DNA from: Azadirachta indica
Taxonomy: Eukaryota; Streptophyta; Magnoliopsida; Sapindales; Meliaceae
Direction of reading: 5' to 3'
NCBI GenBank assembly: GCA_022749755.1
Contig: CM040448.1
Coordinates: forward strand, 5,888,481-5,952,480
Length of the DNA: 64,000 nucleotides
Below the pieces are notes generated by a model. That model made no database searches, had not been told where the DNA came from, and worked only from the letters and a program-made list of their open reading frames with translations. A program made the position numbers and the translations under genes. Positions 13,143 through 24,260 of this stretch are shown one piece after another; position 1 is the stretch's first letter, and each line of letters opens with the position of its first letter.

Positions 13143-13660
13143 ATTGACTATCCTACTCAAGCAATAGTGCCATTAGTTAGGGAATTCTATTCTAATGCTT
13201 CAGTGAGCAGAAAGAATGATAAAGTTATTATTAGGGGCAAAAGGATTTCATTCAGTTCTGAGACCATTAACACCTATTATGCCTTACCATCTATTAATGC
13301 AGATGAGGATTTGTGTGATGCATTCAAAAGAGATGAAGAAAACTACACTTAAATTATTGAAGAATTATGTGTTCTTGGAACACAATGGTTAAGAGGTTGT
13401 GGTAGATATAACAAATCTCTCACTTTCCCAGAAAATATGCTCAATAGAAACGCCAAGACTTGAAATAAATTTATTTGCTCCAATCTCATGACTATATTCT
13501 ATCTCAATGAAGTTACAGTAAAAATAGCATTCCTGCTTTATTGTATTTGTGTTGAGATTACCATTGATATAGGGAAGGTATTATGAGATAGTTCGGTTAC
13601 ATTTATTAAAGCGAAAAGAACGGGGGACATACACACCCTTATCTTACTACTGCCTTATGC
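13143..13660 (+). pseudogene. Retroelement gag-region 'putative plant transposon protein' domain, decayed
   Basis: The translation gives PLVREFYSNASVSRKND, then VIIRGKRISFSSETINTYYA and LPSINADEDLCDAFKRDEEN. This is the signature of the plant 'putative plant transposon protein' domain found in LARD and Gypsy-related elements. One stop in a TAA codon ends the first part at 13352. The homology continues as IIEELCVLGTQWLRGCGRYN and KIAFLLYCICVEITIDIGKV with more stops. No enzyme motif (protease, reverse transcriptase, integrase) follows downstream, which fits a non-autonomous element. Confidence 0.6.
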
Positions 13661-14519
13661 TTAAAGGGAGGGGTAAGGATAGACGACACATAGTATAAAG
13701 TGAATCCGGACTCTGCAATTGACGGAATAGCAATTTCCAAATTCAACTGCAGGGCAGGAGGTGCATTCGTCTGATCGAGCTTAGGATTTATTATGGATGA
13801 TGATAATCAAGTTCCACCACCATGAAAACCATTACCTCAACTGAGAAAGGGTTCCTTTAATACAATTCCAGAGGCATACTGGTCAGCCTATCAAGTAAGA
13901 TTGAAGCGTCAACAAAATCCTTATTAAGGCTTACCAAACCCCCTGTTTGTCTCTCAAGATAATGAAATCAAGACTTCATCCTCATATCACGAAGATCCCA
14001 TATAATCAAGGATCGCTGATATGCATCAAAGAATTATTCAACAAGGGCGTGAGGTTTCTAACATCCGGCAAGAACAATCAAAGATGCATCAGTATTAGTG
14101 GACTGCTTCAACACTTTAACTTCATATTTTCAGTAAATGTATCATGATGTTCAATTTCCACCACTTCCACAAATCCTGCCCTCCTAAGCATATGAATATA
14201 ACAATGCACAATAAGAGGCAAGATTCTTATATCTTACCTCCCAAGTATGATCTTTCTAATTTTCTCCTTTATTTTCCATCTTTCAACATCGAGAACAATA
14301 TTTCTATTAAGTGTGGAGGGAGGAATTTTTAGAAGTGTTTATTGAATGTAGTGAGTATACTGCCAATCACACACATACATGAAAAAAAAAAAAAACTATT
14401 TTGGTTCAAGTTTAATTTGTCATGTTATAGGAGTGTGTTTATTTGTTTTTTTTTTATTAATATTATGTTTCTCTGTTTTTAGTCTTTTCTCCTATCTTTG
14501 TTTTTGTTGGTTTGATTTG

Positions 14520-14960
14520 CTTGAGGACAAGCAAGCATTCAAGTATAGGAGTATTTGATAAATGCGTAAAAACACACACTTATCATTTACTTTTTAATTT
14601 GATTTGTTTGTTTACTCCTCTACTTACATCAATATTTAATGTATTTTGATTGTATTTTTTATAGATCACGAGAGAATTGGCCATTCAAAGTGAATTTGAC
14701 TCAAATGATTGAATTTAGCTTAAAAAGGAAGACGTTCGAGGACCAAAATGTAAGAGAAGTATAGACTAAAACGCAAGTCACCAGAGAACTTAAGTGCAAA
14801 GCTGAGAAGACCTATTTGCAAGGTTTTCAAACCTTGCAAGTTAGCTTTACATGGCGTGGCTGCGCCAAGGATTGGCGACTGCGCCATTCATCCTGCTCTT
14901 GGGCATTAAGTTCAAGTTTTTTAAGATCAAGTTTAAGTTTTTAAATAGAAATCAATTCAA
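14520..14960 (+). repeat. Polypurine region and putative 3' LTR start
   Basis: TTGAGGACAAGCAAGCATTC is followed by AAGTATAGGAGTATT and then TGATAAATGCGTAAAA (14556). This is the usual order of element 3' UTR, polypurine tract and LTR start in large plant Gypsy-like elements. The LTR includes a GC-rich piece (GGCGTGGCTGCGCC). It runs into the CACTA subterminal array at about 14960-14990 without a clear CA end. Confidence 0.5.
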
Positions 14961-14989
14961 TTAAAATTATTCTCTAAAAAGAAGAATAT

Positions 14990-15501
14990 TTAAAATGATT
15001 TTTTATTATTTAAATAAAAGTTTACTTTATTATAAGTCTTCTAAATATGTATTTTAGACAACAGTTTGAAAATCATTTTTTATTTTAGAAATCAAGAATA
15101 ATTTTACTAAAACTGTCCTTTAAATATGTAAAAAAAGAAAATGATTTAAAAATTGCTTTTATATTTTTTTTAAAATTAAAGTAAGTTTATTAAAACTTCT
15201 CTAAACACATATTTTAGAAGACGGTTCGCAAAAATTATTTATATTTTTTTAGAATTAAAGTTCGTTTTATTAAAACTGTTCTCTAAACATATATTTTAGA
15301 AGATGGTTTACAAAAACTATTTTTATTTTTTAAAATTAAAGTCGGTTTCATTAAAACAGTTCTCTAAACATATGTTGTAGAAGATGGTTTACAAAAACTG
15401 TGTTTATATTTTAAAATTAAAGAAAGTTTTTGAATAAACTGTCTTAAAAAATAAAAACCATCTTCTATTTAGTGTACTCTTTTAGTTGTTTTATAGTAGT
15501 G
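14990..15501. repeat. Right subterminal repeat array and terminus of CACTA element A
   Basis: About five diverged copies of a unit of roughly 80-90 bases contain TTTAGAAGATGGTTTACAAA, AAAATTAAAGT and ATTAAAACTGTTCTCTAAAC. The array ends in TTTTATAGTAGTG at 15501, the reverse complement of CACTACTATAAAA. Such arrays are the binding region for the transposon's DNA-binding protein. Confidence 0.7.
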
Positions 15502-15713
15502 ATTATTTAAGTTTATTAAAGTCACGGTTATCTCCTTGAATGCCAAAAGATTTAGCAGTCCATTGAGCAAATTTCGTAAAAGCTTATAATATATTTCAAG
15601 AAAAAATAGCTATTTAGGTGTTTTTAATATAATCTAATTATATTTTACTCTTAATAGTTTGAAAAACATTTATTTAACTTCCAATCCATTACATAGGTCG
15701 TGTTTAGAATAAG

Positions 15714-16128
15714 GGTGGGCATGGTCTAGTTCATTTTGAGTTTTTTCAAAATCAAACCGGATTAAAAAATTTTGAGTTCTTTAATTTTTAGAATTGAACC
15801 GAGTTGAATGTCAAAGTATAACCAAACTAGAATTAGACTGAATAATTGTGAACTTATTGATCTGGTTCAAGTTTAGGATTTGATTTTTTTTTTCGATTTA
15901 TCTTTTTTCTTTTCTTTTCAAGTAAAATGACGTCGTTTCAACATAAAATACTGTTCCAGTCTAATTTTGGCTTTTTATTCTAATATTGAAACCGAACAAA
16001 AAAATTTTAATTTTTTAAAATAAAAATCGAATTGGACCGAATAGCATACAAAACTAGACCGAACCTTTTGATTCTAGTTTGGTCTAGTTTGATTTTTCAT
16101 GGACTGAGTTTTTTTTATCCAGCATTAG
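15714..16128. mobile_element. Non-autonomous DNA element (hAT/MULE-like MITE) with 11-bp flanking repeat
   Basis: The 415-base stretch starts GGTGGGCATGGTC and is bracketed by an exact 11-base repeat, TTTAGAATAAG, at 15703-15713 and 16129-16139. The start matches the GGTGGGCAT class of plant MITEs. The interior holds an ACGTCGTTT motif (about 15930). The right end does not form a clean inverted repeat with the left one. No protein is encoded. Confidence 0.6.
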
Positions 16129-16139
16129 TTTAGAATAAG

Positions 16140-16740
16140 TATTAACATTTTTTTATTACTAATTTAACAAATCAACCATAGCATCACATAAGTTAAGAAA
16201 TTTAAAATTTAATAATATTGACGATGACCTATTTTTTGTGTGTGTGTGTTGTATATAATTTCAAATGCTAAAAGTGTCTAAATCCTATATAGATATTAAA
16301 TTATACATATTAAATTTAATTTTAACCATTGAAAATGTATAAATCTAATAATTTACAAATAATGTAGAAATTTGTGTAAGGTTAAATCATAAAATGCATG
16401 CTATGAGTAAATTTGTATCCTATCAAAAAATTTAAAATAATAGACTTTAAAAAAATTAAATTAGTAGTTTGATTCTCCAGATGAATGCTTAAAAAATTAA
16501 GAAACTAAAAAAATTAGAAAGTTTCTTATGAATACTTAACAAATTAACTAACTAATACCATGCTAACATCCAAAAAGCATTTGTAATTCAAAATTGTACC
16601 TATAAAGAAGAAAATTTCAAGCATATTAGTAAACTTGTCAACAATATAAGATTTTAATTCAATAATGTTAAAAATTGAGAAAATTAAAAAAATCTAATAA
16701 CAATTATAATCAAATTACAACCCTATTTTATCTTCACGTA
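16140..16740. other. AT-rich spacer downstream of MED15-like copy 1
   Basis: AT-rich sequence with a short TG run near 16235-16250. No gene or clear element was seen. Homology with the 3' flank of copy 2 begins at about 16745. Confidence 0.4.
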
Positions 16741-16965
16741 AAGATTATTTATCTACATTAATTTTTCAATTGGTTTTTAATCCAAAGCAAAAGGTCCATA
16801 CATCTATACAACAACATCAATGAGAGAAAGAAAAAGAAAATGAAGATTAATGCACCAAAACTAATATCAACATGATAACTTGATCAATCCACAGATTCTT
16901 CTTAGCTGTGATGAAGACTTACTTGTAATATTTTACACCGTAATTGATCAAGCAGTAAGACTACA

Positions 16966-19900
16966 TTACTCCCATTTGCCATATCTTGAACTAAAGCACC
17001 CTCCTCCAACTGATTGAGCATACTCCAAAAGCACAGCGCGCGCACAAGCATCCCAAGTCATTGTCATCTCTGCAAGAGATATGGGCTCTGAGAGCTTGCG
17101 CAGAGATAAGCTGAATCGCGACATTGTCTTCTCTGATATATCAATAGACTCTTTGTTCTCACGGCTGTGAGAAAGAGCAGAAATTTAGAACAGAGGTTGA
17201 TGAAAAAGATTGGAATTACTTCAGCCGATTGATGAGATAATAACATAGGTGCAATTATTTTGGAGAATATGATGACTTAGATATTGAATCATATGTGTTT
17301 CAGGAGGTGTATCAATGCGTTTTAGATCAAATCACAACTTATCCAATCTTTTTTAAAGTATATATATAAGAAACTTAAGAAACAAGAAACAAAGCACGTC
17401 TATGATCATCAAGTTGAAGTGGGTTTTCAATTTCTCACCTCAAGCCAAAGTTAAATGTGTCTAAGATCACAGGTGAAGCATTTGGGTAACTGGCAGGGAC
17501 TAATAGTCGTAAGGGGAAAACAGACTGCAAGCAGAGGACCGCTTTCATCAGTTTCAAAACTTCTATCAATATATGATATTGAAATTTAAGAACTCACCAT
17601 CAGAGATGCATGCAGCTTATTAAACTTTTCGCTGAAAGCCACAGCATTGTAAGTGCATCTGACAATTGTTCCTTCGCCATGATCAAATGCAGCAATATCT
17701 TCAGTTGGATCCAAATCAATAACAGTTTCTAACAATCGCTGGTTTATGTATTTAATTTCGTCCAACAGAGTATTGCTAGGCTGCAAAAAACCAACACATG
17801 TTAGATACTTGAAAGAAAAATGAAGAAAGGCTAAGATATTTAAATTAACACAAAGAACATGACAGCTAGAGTAGAGAACAGATGCAAAGAATATGTAAAA
17901 CAATTGCAGTGGCACTAAAGAAGAGAAGAAAATTATGCTGAGTTTCACTGCATGAACAGCAAAGGAGGGAAAGAATCCAAGTTGACGGATAGAAAAACCA
18001 AATATAGTACCTAGGTACATAGTCTAATCTTATAGCTAATATTTGGTAATCTGTAGCAGACCATGTTCAATAATTTCCTGTGCTACCAGGTCACGAACTT
18101 CTATGATCAATGAAAATCGTGTTTATACTCTTCCTGGTTGCATTTGTTTCATATCTGATATCATAAAGCTAAAACTAATATTATTTGATATCATAAAGCT
18201 AAAACTAATATTATCTAATCTTTCGGGTTCACTGTATATTTGTTAACTAGTAAGCCATGCCGCATCTCATGAAGCTGCCAATGTCGAGCCTTCTATTGTG
18301 TTACTCGGGTAAAAAGAAAAACAAAGTGGACTCGAAAAGACAAACTCCATTCTAAGAGCTAACCAAATATATTGGATACTCTAGTATTAAAGCACAGTTG
18401 ACTATTAGAAATATAGGAGCAGATATCGAACCTCTATCCTCCGCCTTTTACTCTTAGATGTTTCACTTGAATTTCCGTCACATGTCTGACCAGTTGACTG
18501 CTTCAGATTGTCAGCTTCGCTGAGTGAAAGAGAAAATGTATCTGGGGCCATTGCACTGTTGTGCTGCTTGCGCTTCATCTTTCCTTCACAAGAGCATCCA
18601 TATTGAGAGCTGAAGTTTCTTCCATATAAATTCTCACCAACATCAGCTTCAGAGTCGTTACAAACTGTTCCAGCTACCCCATCAACTATTTTCATCGCTG
18701 AGCTAATTTCACTGACAGAGGCACTTAAGGCTTTAGTTGATATTGATTGTACCTGGAAGAATGTTAACATGTCTAAGAATCCTTCACATGACACTTACCA
18801 AAAAGAAGAGAGCTACTGTAGGGGCAACAACATGAGCATATTTTCACGAGTTTAAACGAAAGAACATGCTGAACATTGGTGAAATAATTTGGAAGCCAGG
18901 TAAATTAATGCATAGTTCTTCGCAAAAGGAAGTATAATGCTGCATAAATCTGTAATCTCCAGCAAATATAAACAAAAAATTATGGACATTTACTAGGCTA
19001 CTCCATAGAGGGAAAAGAGCAAACACAGAGAAAAAACTCGTACTGCTTTAAGTAAGCGCTCAAGTGGATTCATTGTAGCAGATGATTGTTGTTTCCCCAT
19101 TGGACTGGCAGATTCAGTACACGGAAGGGAGGCTGCGATCAAAGCAAAGAAACACTAAGAGATTAAGTCAGAACTTCAATTTCATTATCAACTGCAGTTA
19201 ATGCAAACACTGTTTGAGGGTGTCCCAAGTTTTCTGGAATTAATAGGGGAGAAGAACAAGACGAGTCTGCTGTTAGAGACTGGACTAAAGGGAGTAAAAG
19301 AGGATGTCATTGTTGGTGAACTAGTAGAATATATAGTGTCCCAGATTTTGAAAGAGATAATTTTGCTGGTCAACCTAAGAAGAAGAATGCTGAGACATTT
19401 GAGAAAAGTGGACCGAAGAAGACAAGGAGTTATTACAAGTGGCATTTGACGGGAATATTCTGAAGGTTGACTGATTAAATGATTCTGCTGAACCATACCT
19501 GAAGCAGTAACAGGTTGGTTATTAGCAATCTGCAGAAGCATTTGTGACTGAATAATTTGTTTGACATTTTGTGGCTGCCTCATTTGATGTTTAAGTTGTT
19601 TTTTTACATGGAATGTGTTGATAATAGTATTCTGATGTAGGGATTTTGTTGCAGAACCAAATGACATCACTCTGGCATCATGAGTAAACTTATTCTGTTG
19701 CGTGCCTGCAATATCATGGCCTTCAGGCCTTGAAGCATGATCCAATGAACTTGGTGCATTTTGCTGTTTCAGCTCCATCAATGAACCGGAACAAGGTGAA
19801 TTCATCATGTTTGATTGAGAATTTAGAACCACTGGATGTGTTAATGATGAAGGAGATCGACCATTTATTTGTTGCTGCAGTTGAAATACTTGGGATGGAC

Positions 19901-22900
19901 CACCGGGTGGCTGAACAGAAACTAAATTCCCCTGATTAAAGGAATTAAGAAACAGCTTCACTACCTGCTCGAAGGATTCCAACTTTTCCATGGACGATAG
20001 AACAAGGTTTTCACGAGGCATGGACAAAACTTTAATCAACTTCTCTGCTTGACTAATTTTTGTCTTGTAATTTCCAACTATTTCTGGCATCAGTGACTGC
20101 AGGAAGGAATTGAATTCAATACACAGATTGTCAGCAAGAAAAAATAAATCAGGCGGTCAGAGATCAACTTCAAGGTCTAGTAACTGGACTTAGTAGCAAT
20201 GAAGAAAAAGGGATGAAACATCAGCATAGCACATATACCTTTTGACATTTCTTATTCAATATGTCGTATAAATATGCCAACGATGGGAAGTAGTTCTTCC
20301 TCATAATCTGAAGCTGCAGAACAACATAAATATTCCAACTAGTAAGAGAAGGCCTCAAACATTGAGGTTCAACCGCAAATTGACGTAAAATGTCGGCTTT
20401 TACTGACAATTGGGCTTATTTTGACGCAGATCAAAACAAAAATAATGAAATCGGCAGACCAAAAGAGAAGCAACAAAAAATAAAAGAGATGAAAGAAAAG
20501 TTTTAGTATCCTGTGATATTGAAATTAATACATTGCTTGTATTAGAAGAAAAGAAAAACAAAAGAGAGAGAGAAAATCTGCTGGCATGATATAATTCAAC
20601 ATAATCCATGGTAAAGAATGACTGATGGAAAGTACCTTTTGATATGCCCGATCATGGAACTCATCCATATTATTTGCTTGGTAACTTGGAGCTGTAGGCT
20701 CTAATGAGGCTACAGGTGACAGCAGGTGAATTGGTGATTAGATATCAGCCAAATAAAGATAGGAAAATGGAGGAAAGAGAGAAGCAACAATTTTTGAGAC
20801 AATTAAAATTTCCAAATAGAAATTAAATACGCAAGCAAGCACATTGTAGTCCTATGTCAAGGGGAAAAAGATTCAAAACCCCAGTGCATTAAAACAAAAA
20901 TGTATATTCTGTTAACATTTAAAGTGTGAATTTTGTCAAAATTGGATACATAGAATAGGATAGAAGTATACAGTGAGGCAACCTATAGGTTTTTGTATTA
21001 AACACAGTGAAACCAAATACAGTTATTTTTAGTGGCATCAATGCAAACCTTGAGTTCTAATTTTAAAACCTTTTTTAATAGATGCAAAAACTTAATGCAT
21101 GACGCTCTTCCACATTTAAGTATATATTCACATACCAGATGAGACCTCAGCAAGGCCTTTTTGCGATGCAAACACCTTCTGCTGATTGTTTACGTTCCTG
21201 GGGAAAAGGAAGAAGGTCGGAGTTTCCGGTCGTTGGGATGTAGCTTCTTGTGTCCTCTGATTGTGAGAATCCAAATGGTGATAAAAATTATTAACTCTCT
21301 GCACCCTCTGCCCAACCTTTGATTGCAAAGTTGTATCCTCTCTTTGCAAGGCGTGTGCTGAATGATCATGTGACTTCAAGTTCACAGCTTTCAATTGAGG
21401 CCCAATCATTCTGTGCTGTTGCCGCAAGCAAGAAGCATTACTTTGTAATCCAACAGGCTGCTGGAATGAGTTTGGCATGCTCTTCCAAAATGGGAACAGT
21501 TTCTCCTCAACATCATATTCCTGGGAAACTAGCTGATTCTGATGAAATGCAGTGGTGCTCGATTGCTCTGAAAATGGAGGTTGCTGTGACTGTGTTGGTA
21601 ATGCATGGTTCTGAGAGCGAAGCGGACTTGACTGTGATACAATGCGCCGTTGTTGCTGATGGTCATGAATGTTATGATTGTCTCCAACATGAATAATACC
21701 ATTATTTGGTTGGTGTACCTTGTGCTTTAAAAACTGTTTTGACTCCTGCTGTTGTTGTGGCTTATCAACTGTAGCAAGGAAGCACTACGATCAAACCTTT
21801 TGACTTTACAGTAAGGATTCAATTTTATATTTTCACCGTCAATGAACATTAAGTTTATGAGGTAAGCAAGATGACAATTTCACCAGATTCTCTGTGTAAA
21901 CAAGATGAAAAAAGAACAGAGAAAAGAATATATACATGGAACGGGATAGAGAATCATAAAATTTTCCCAGACAATCTTCACAATCCAACATAAATGCAAC
22001 TATCACACTTTGATCCCATTCAGTGGCTACAAATGCATTTAAAGCCTTTTGCTTGTTTTTATTCTAAGATTTAGCAAACCTAAATTAGCAACTGTAAATG
22101 TTTTTTCCTTCTTCACAAATACTTGCTTGGAGATGTTACGAATAAAAGGAATGTCAGGTCATCGGTTGAGTTTTAAAAGTCAAGATCCAACAGTAAACAG
22201 TAAAATAGAAAAATTCTACATCTTCTTACCAGGATTGGAGGAAGATACACCAGCAATTTGATGAACTGGCTTATTAATTAACTTCAATTTCATACTTATT
22301 GTGCGGGCATAATCCTCCTGAGCAACATTGAACACAATTACAGACAATTCTCAGACTGTAACTGTACTACCAGCTTGAGCTGAACCCAAACAATCAAATT
22401 AACTACCACACAACACCTTGATGAACCACTGATGGTATAAACTAACACTCAACAGCTAACTCATTCATGTATGAAGATTATGAAGAGAAATTTTCAAAGT
22501 ATACTGTAAATGTGAGACAGAGATACCGAAATTCACATCCAGATAACATAACAACGTAATGACGATCAACTTAACAATTATTTGTTGTATTTCAGTATAT
22601 GTGAAAGAAATTATAACAGTTCTTTAGACACAATCCATTGTGTTCTTGACCAGTAAAAATTGCATCATCTCATGAAAGAAATAAATCAATAAACCATACA
22701 CATTGTAAAAATGCTCACGAGAGAAATTTTTAAATGTTTATGTCCACTAAAGAAGCAAGCCCACTTCTATATTTGGTAGCACTACCGAACTAATTAGTCT
22801 GTTTGATTTCAGATTTTCTCTCTCCACAATTCATAGCCTGTACCCCTAAAGTTTAGCTATCTTTCAAGCCAAATCCAACACAAGTACAACAGTTTCTTGA

Positions 22901-23722
22901 ACACTAGAAGTTAATTGAGGAAACGAGAAAAACATTGCAACAGTAACGTATCCCATTTAAAATAATTGCTTATGCCCAACAGTTAATGCATTTTTGTGGT
23001 GCAAAGAGTAGCCATAGCATCTTCGAGGGGAAAAAGTAAAATAACTCTCTTAGAGATTGGAGAGTTGACAGCATATAACTTGCAAAAAGACAGTAAAATT
23101 ATACTTAAAAAGATCAAGAAATTTACTGGTTTAAAGGAGATTGCAATATTTAACTTCATAAGAACAGTAAAGCAGCACCAAGAAAAATAAAAAGAAAAAA
23201 AATATATAAATAGGTGTACCTTAGTTCTTGCTTGATGGAATACATTTTCCTCAAATTGATCGACGACGTTAGTGACAAGAGCTTGAGCATCTGGATCAGA
23301 GCTTGACATTTTTAAAGATCCCAGTCTATCATTTCAACAAAAAGGCTTAGATCATCGATTATTGCTAAACATCAAAAACAAGAAAAAAAGAACAATCCAC
23401 ACGGAAGTAACTAAATATAATACACATGAAGTGTTTAGATATAAACTTCAGTTGTAGGCAAGAATAAGAAACTCTACAAAAGTCAAAAGGGCTTCACTTT
23501 TAAGTGCTTTTCGCAAAAAACTTTCAAACGTCCTCAAAACAACTATGTACATACATTGTTCGAATTAACAGAAACAGGATCAGCCAAAAATAAAAGAAGA
23601 AAAGCAAATTACATTGTGTCGAGGATTTTCCGTCTAATTAGCGGCGTCAAACTGGTTCTCCAGTCGTCGGTCTCTTCTCTCGCAGTTCTGCTACTACTGC
23701 TACTACTGCTCCTCTCCTCCAT
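16966..23722 (-). CDS. MED15-like Mediator tail subunit, copy 1 (12-exon model)
   Basis: MED15 is a tail subunit of the nuclear Mediator complex. Its N-terminal KIX domain contacts transcription activators. The model is: 23613-23722, 23220-23325, 22230-22317, 21136-21768, 20636-20709, 20239-20313, 19499-20096, 19044-19132, 18432-18752, 17598-17780, 17439-17524 and 16966-17164. All junctions are GT-AG and in phase, giving 853 codons. The KIX part reads [19 protein letters not shown]... and [12 protein letters not shown] Gln-rich middle and the conserved C-terminus ([35 protein letters not shown]) follow. If the intron 19133-19498 is not removed, a frameshift leads to a stop at 19188 and a 664-residue protein. 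The protein ends in KWE, a few residues short of copy 2. It is shorter than typical plant MED15a (about 1300 residues). Either a working paralogue or a decaying one is possible. Confidence 0.75.
18156..18215. repeat. 30-bp tandem duplication in an intron of MED15-like copy 1
   Basis: TGATATCATAAAGCTAAAAC plus ten further bases occurs twice in a row (starts 18156 and 18186). The matching intron of copy 2 has the motif only once, near 46785, so the duplication arose after the gene pair split. Confidence 0.8.
19133..19498 (-). other. Predicted intron in MED15-like copy 1 that carries frame-breaking changes
   Basis: The donor is TTCAG|GTATGG (19498) and the acceptor is TTTGATCGCAG (ending 19133). 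Splicing joins phase 1 to phase 1 and gives an open frame. Relative to copy 2 the segment has a one-base deletion near 19402-19407, an ancestral-frame TAG at 19375-19377 and further stops. It is 366 bases, divisible by three. It appears to be former coding sequence now treated as intron. Confidence 0.65.
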
Positions 23723-24260
23723 TTAAACTCAGCAACAAAACACAATAACACTGAAAGAACTAATTACATATGCTTATCTCTACCAACTTCAAGCAATAAT
23801 CGAAGATCAAGATCCCAAAGAAAACAAAGAAAACAGATAATAAAAAAGAAAAACATCCAAATCAAAGATGCAAGTATCAGAAATTATACCCAAAAACACA
23901 AACGTCTTTGATGTCCTTCTGGGTAATTCTTTTCTCGACGGAGAATTATAATAAGGAGAAGAGAGAAAAATTGGGGGCGTTTAAACTGGGGAAATCAGTG
24001 GATGACTTGTGCGCTAAGTTACGTTTAGCACTCGCTAATTCCCCACGTTGTTTAGTGGCGGCAATGCAAAGTGATGCTGATGAGGCTGATCAGATATGTT
24101 TCACGTACGTTTTCACAAGAATTCGGCGTTTTCGCCTCGTGCTTTGCGCGTGCCGATATGGAATTTGGAGAATTTAAGGTTAGGTGGACTACTTAGACGT
24201 CCGCAAAATCCGGAGTGGTCTTTTTTATTTTATGGATTTCCATATATACCCCTCAGGTTT
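23723..24260 (-). promoter_or_regulatory. Upstream region of MED15-like copy 1
   Basis: The first 50-80 bases upstream of the ATG resemble the leader of copy 2. Farther out lies a GC-richer stretch (about 23980-24200) with no equivalent in copy 2. A 31-base block containing GGATTTCCATATATACCCCT (24223-24253) is identical to 52917-52947. This block marks the outer limit of the duplicated unit. An AT-rich TTATTATAATTCTCC at about 23940 could serve as a TATA region, but no start site can be fixed. Confidence 0.4.

Larger units (their letters stand above)
11877..14960 (+). mobile_element. Decayed Gypsy-type / LARD-like LTR retroelement remnant
   Basis: Three signs support an LTR-element remnant nested in element A. 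A gag-region domain of the 'putative plant transposon protein' type lies at about 13140-13660. The motif TTGAGGACAAGCAAGCATTC at 14520-14540, typical of the 3' untranslated region of Tat/Ogre-like and LARD elements, is followed by a purine-rich tract. A putative LTR then starts with TGATAAATGCG at 14556. Local GC-rich stretches at about 11930-12230 and 14850-14905 contrast with the AT-rich surroundings and may be parts of the two LTRs. I found no primer-binding site, no complete LTR pair and no target-site duplication. Confidence 0.5.
1048..15501 (-). mobile_element. CACTA (En/Spm-like) DNA transposon, 'element A', with nested insertions
   Basis: The right end read on the minus strand is CACTACTATAAAAC (outermost base 15501). 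The left end at 1048 reads AACTACTATAAAG, one base away from CACTA. Both ends are followed by subterminal repeats sharing the motif AGAGAACAGTTTTAA. A TNP2-type transposase lies between them on the minus strand, so the element's 5' end is the right-hand one. The 3-base flanks (CAA at left, ATT at right) do not match, so no target-site duplication supports the pairing. The element also carries a captured DUF620 fragment and an LTR-element remnant. It could instead be two partial elements of one family. Confidence 0.55.

Noticed and set aside
19201..19449. Plus-strand frame antisense to MED15 copy 1
   Set aside because: It is the shadow of the minus-strand former exon. The sequence is explained by homology to copy 2.
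16966..23722. Calling MED15 copy 1 a plain pseudogene
   Set aside because: The frameshift and stops all fall inside a segment with good splice sites. Splicing it out leaves a continuous frame through all remaining exons.
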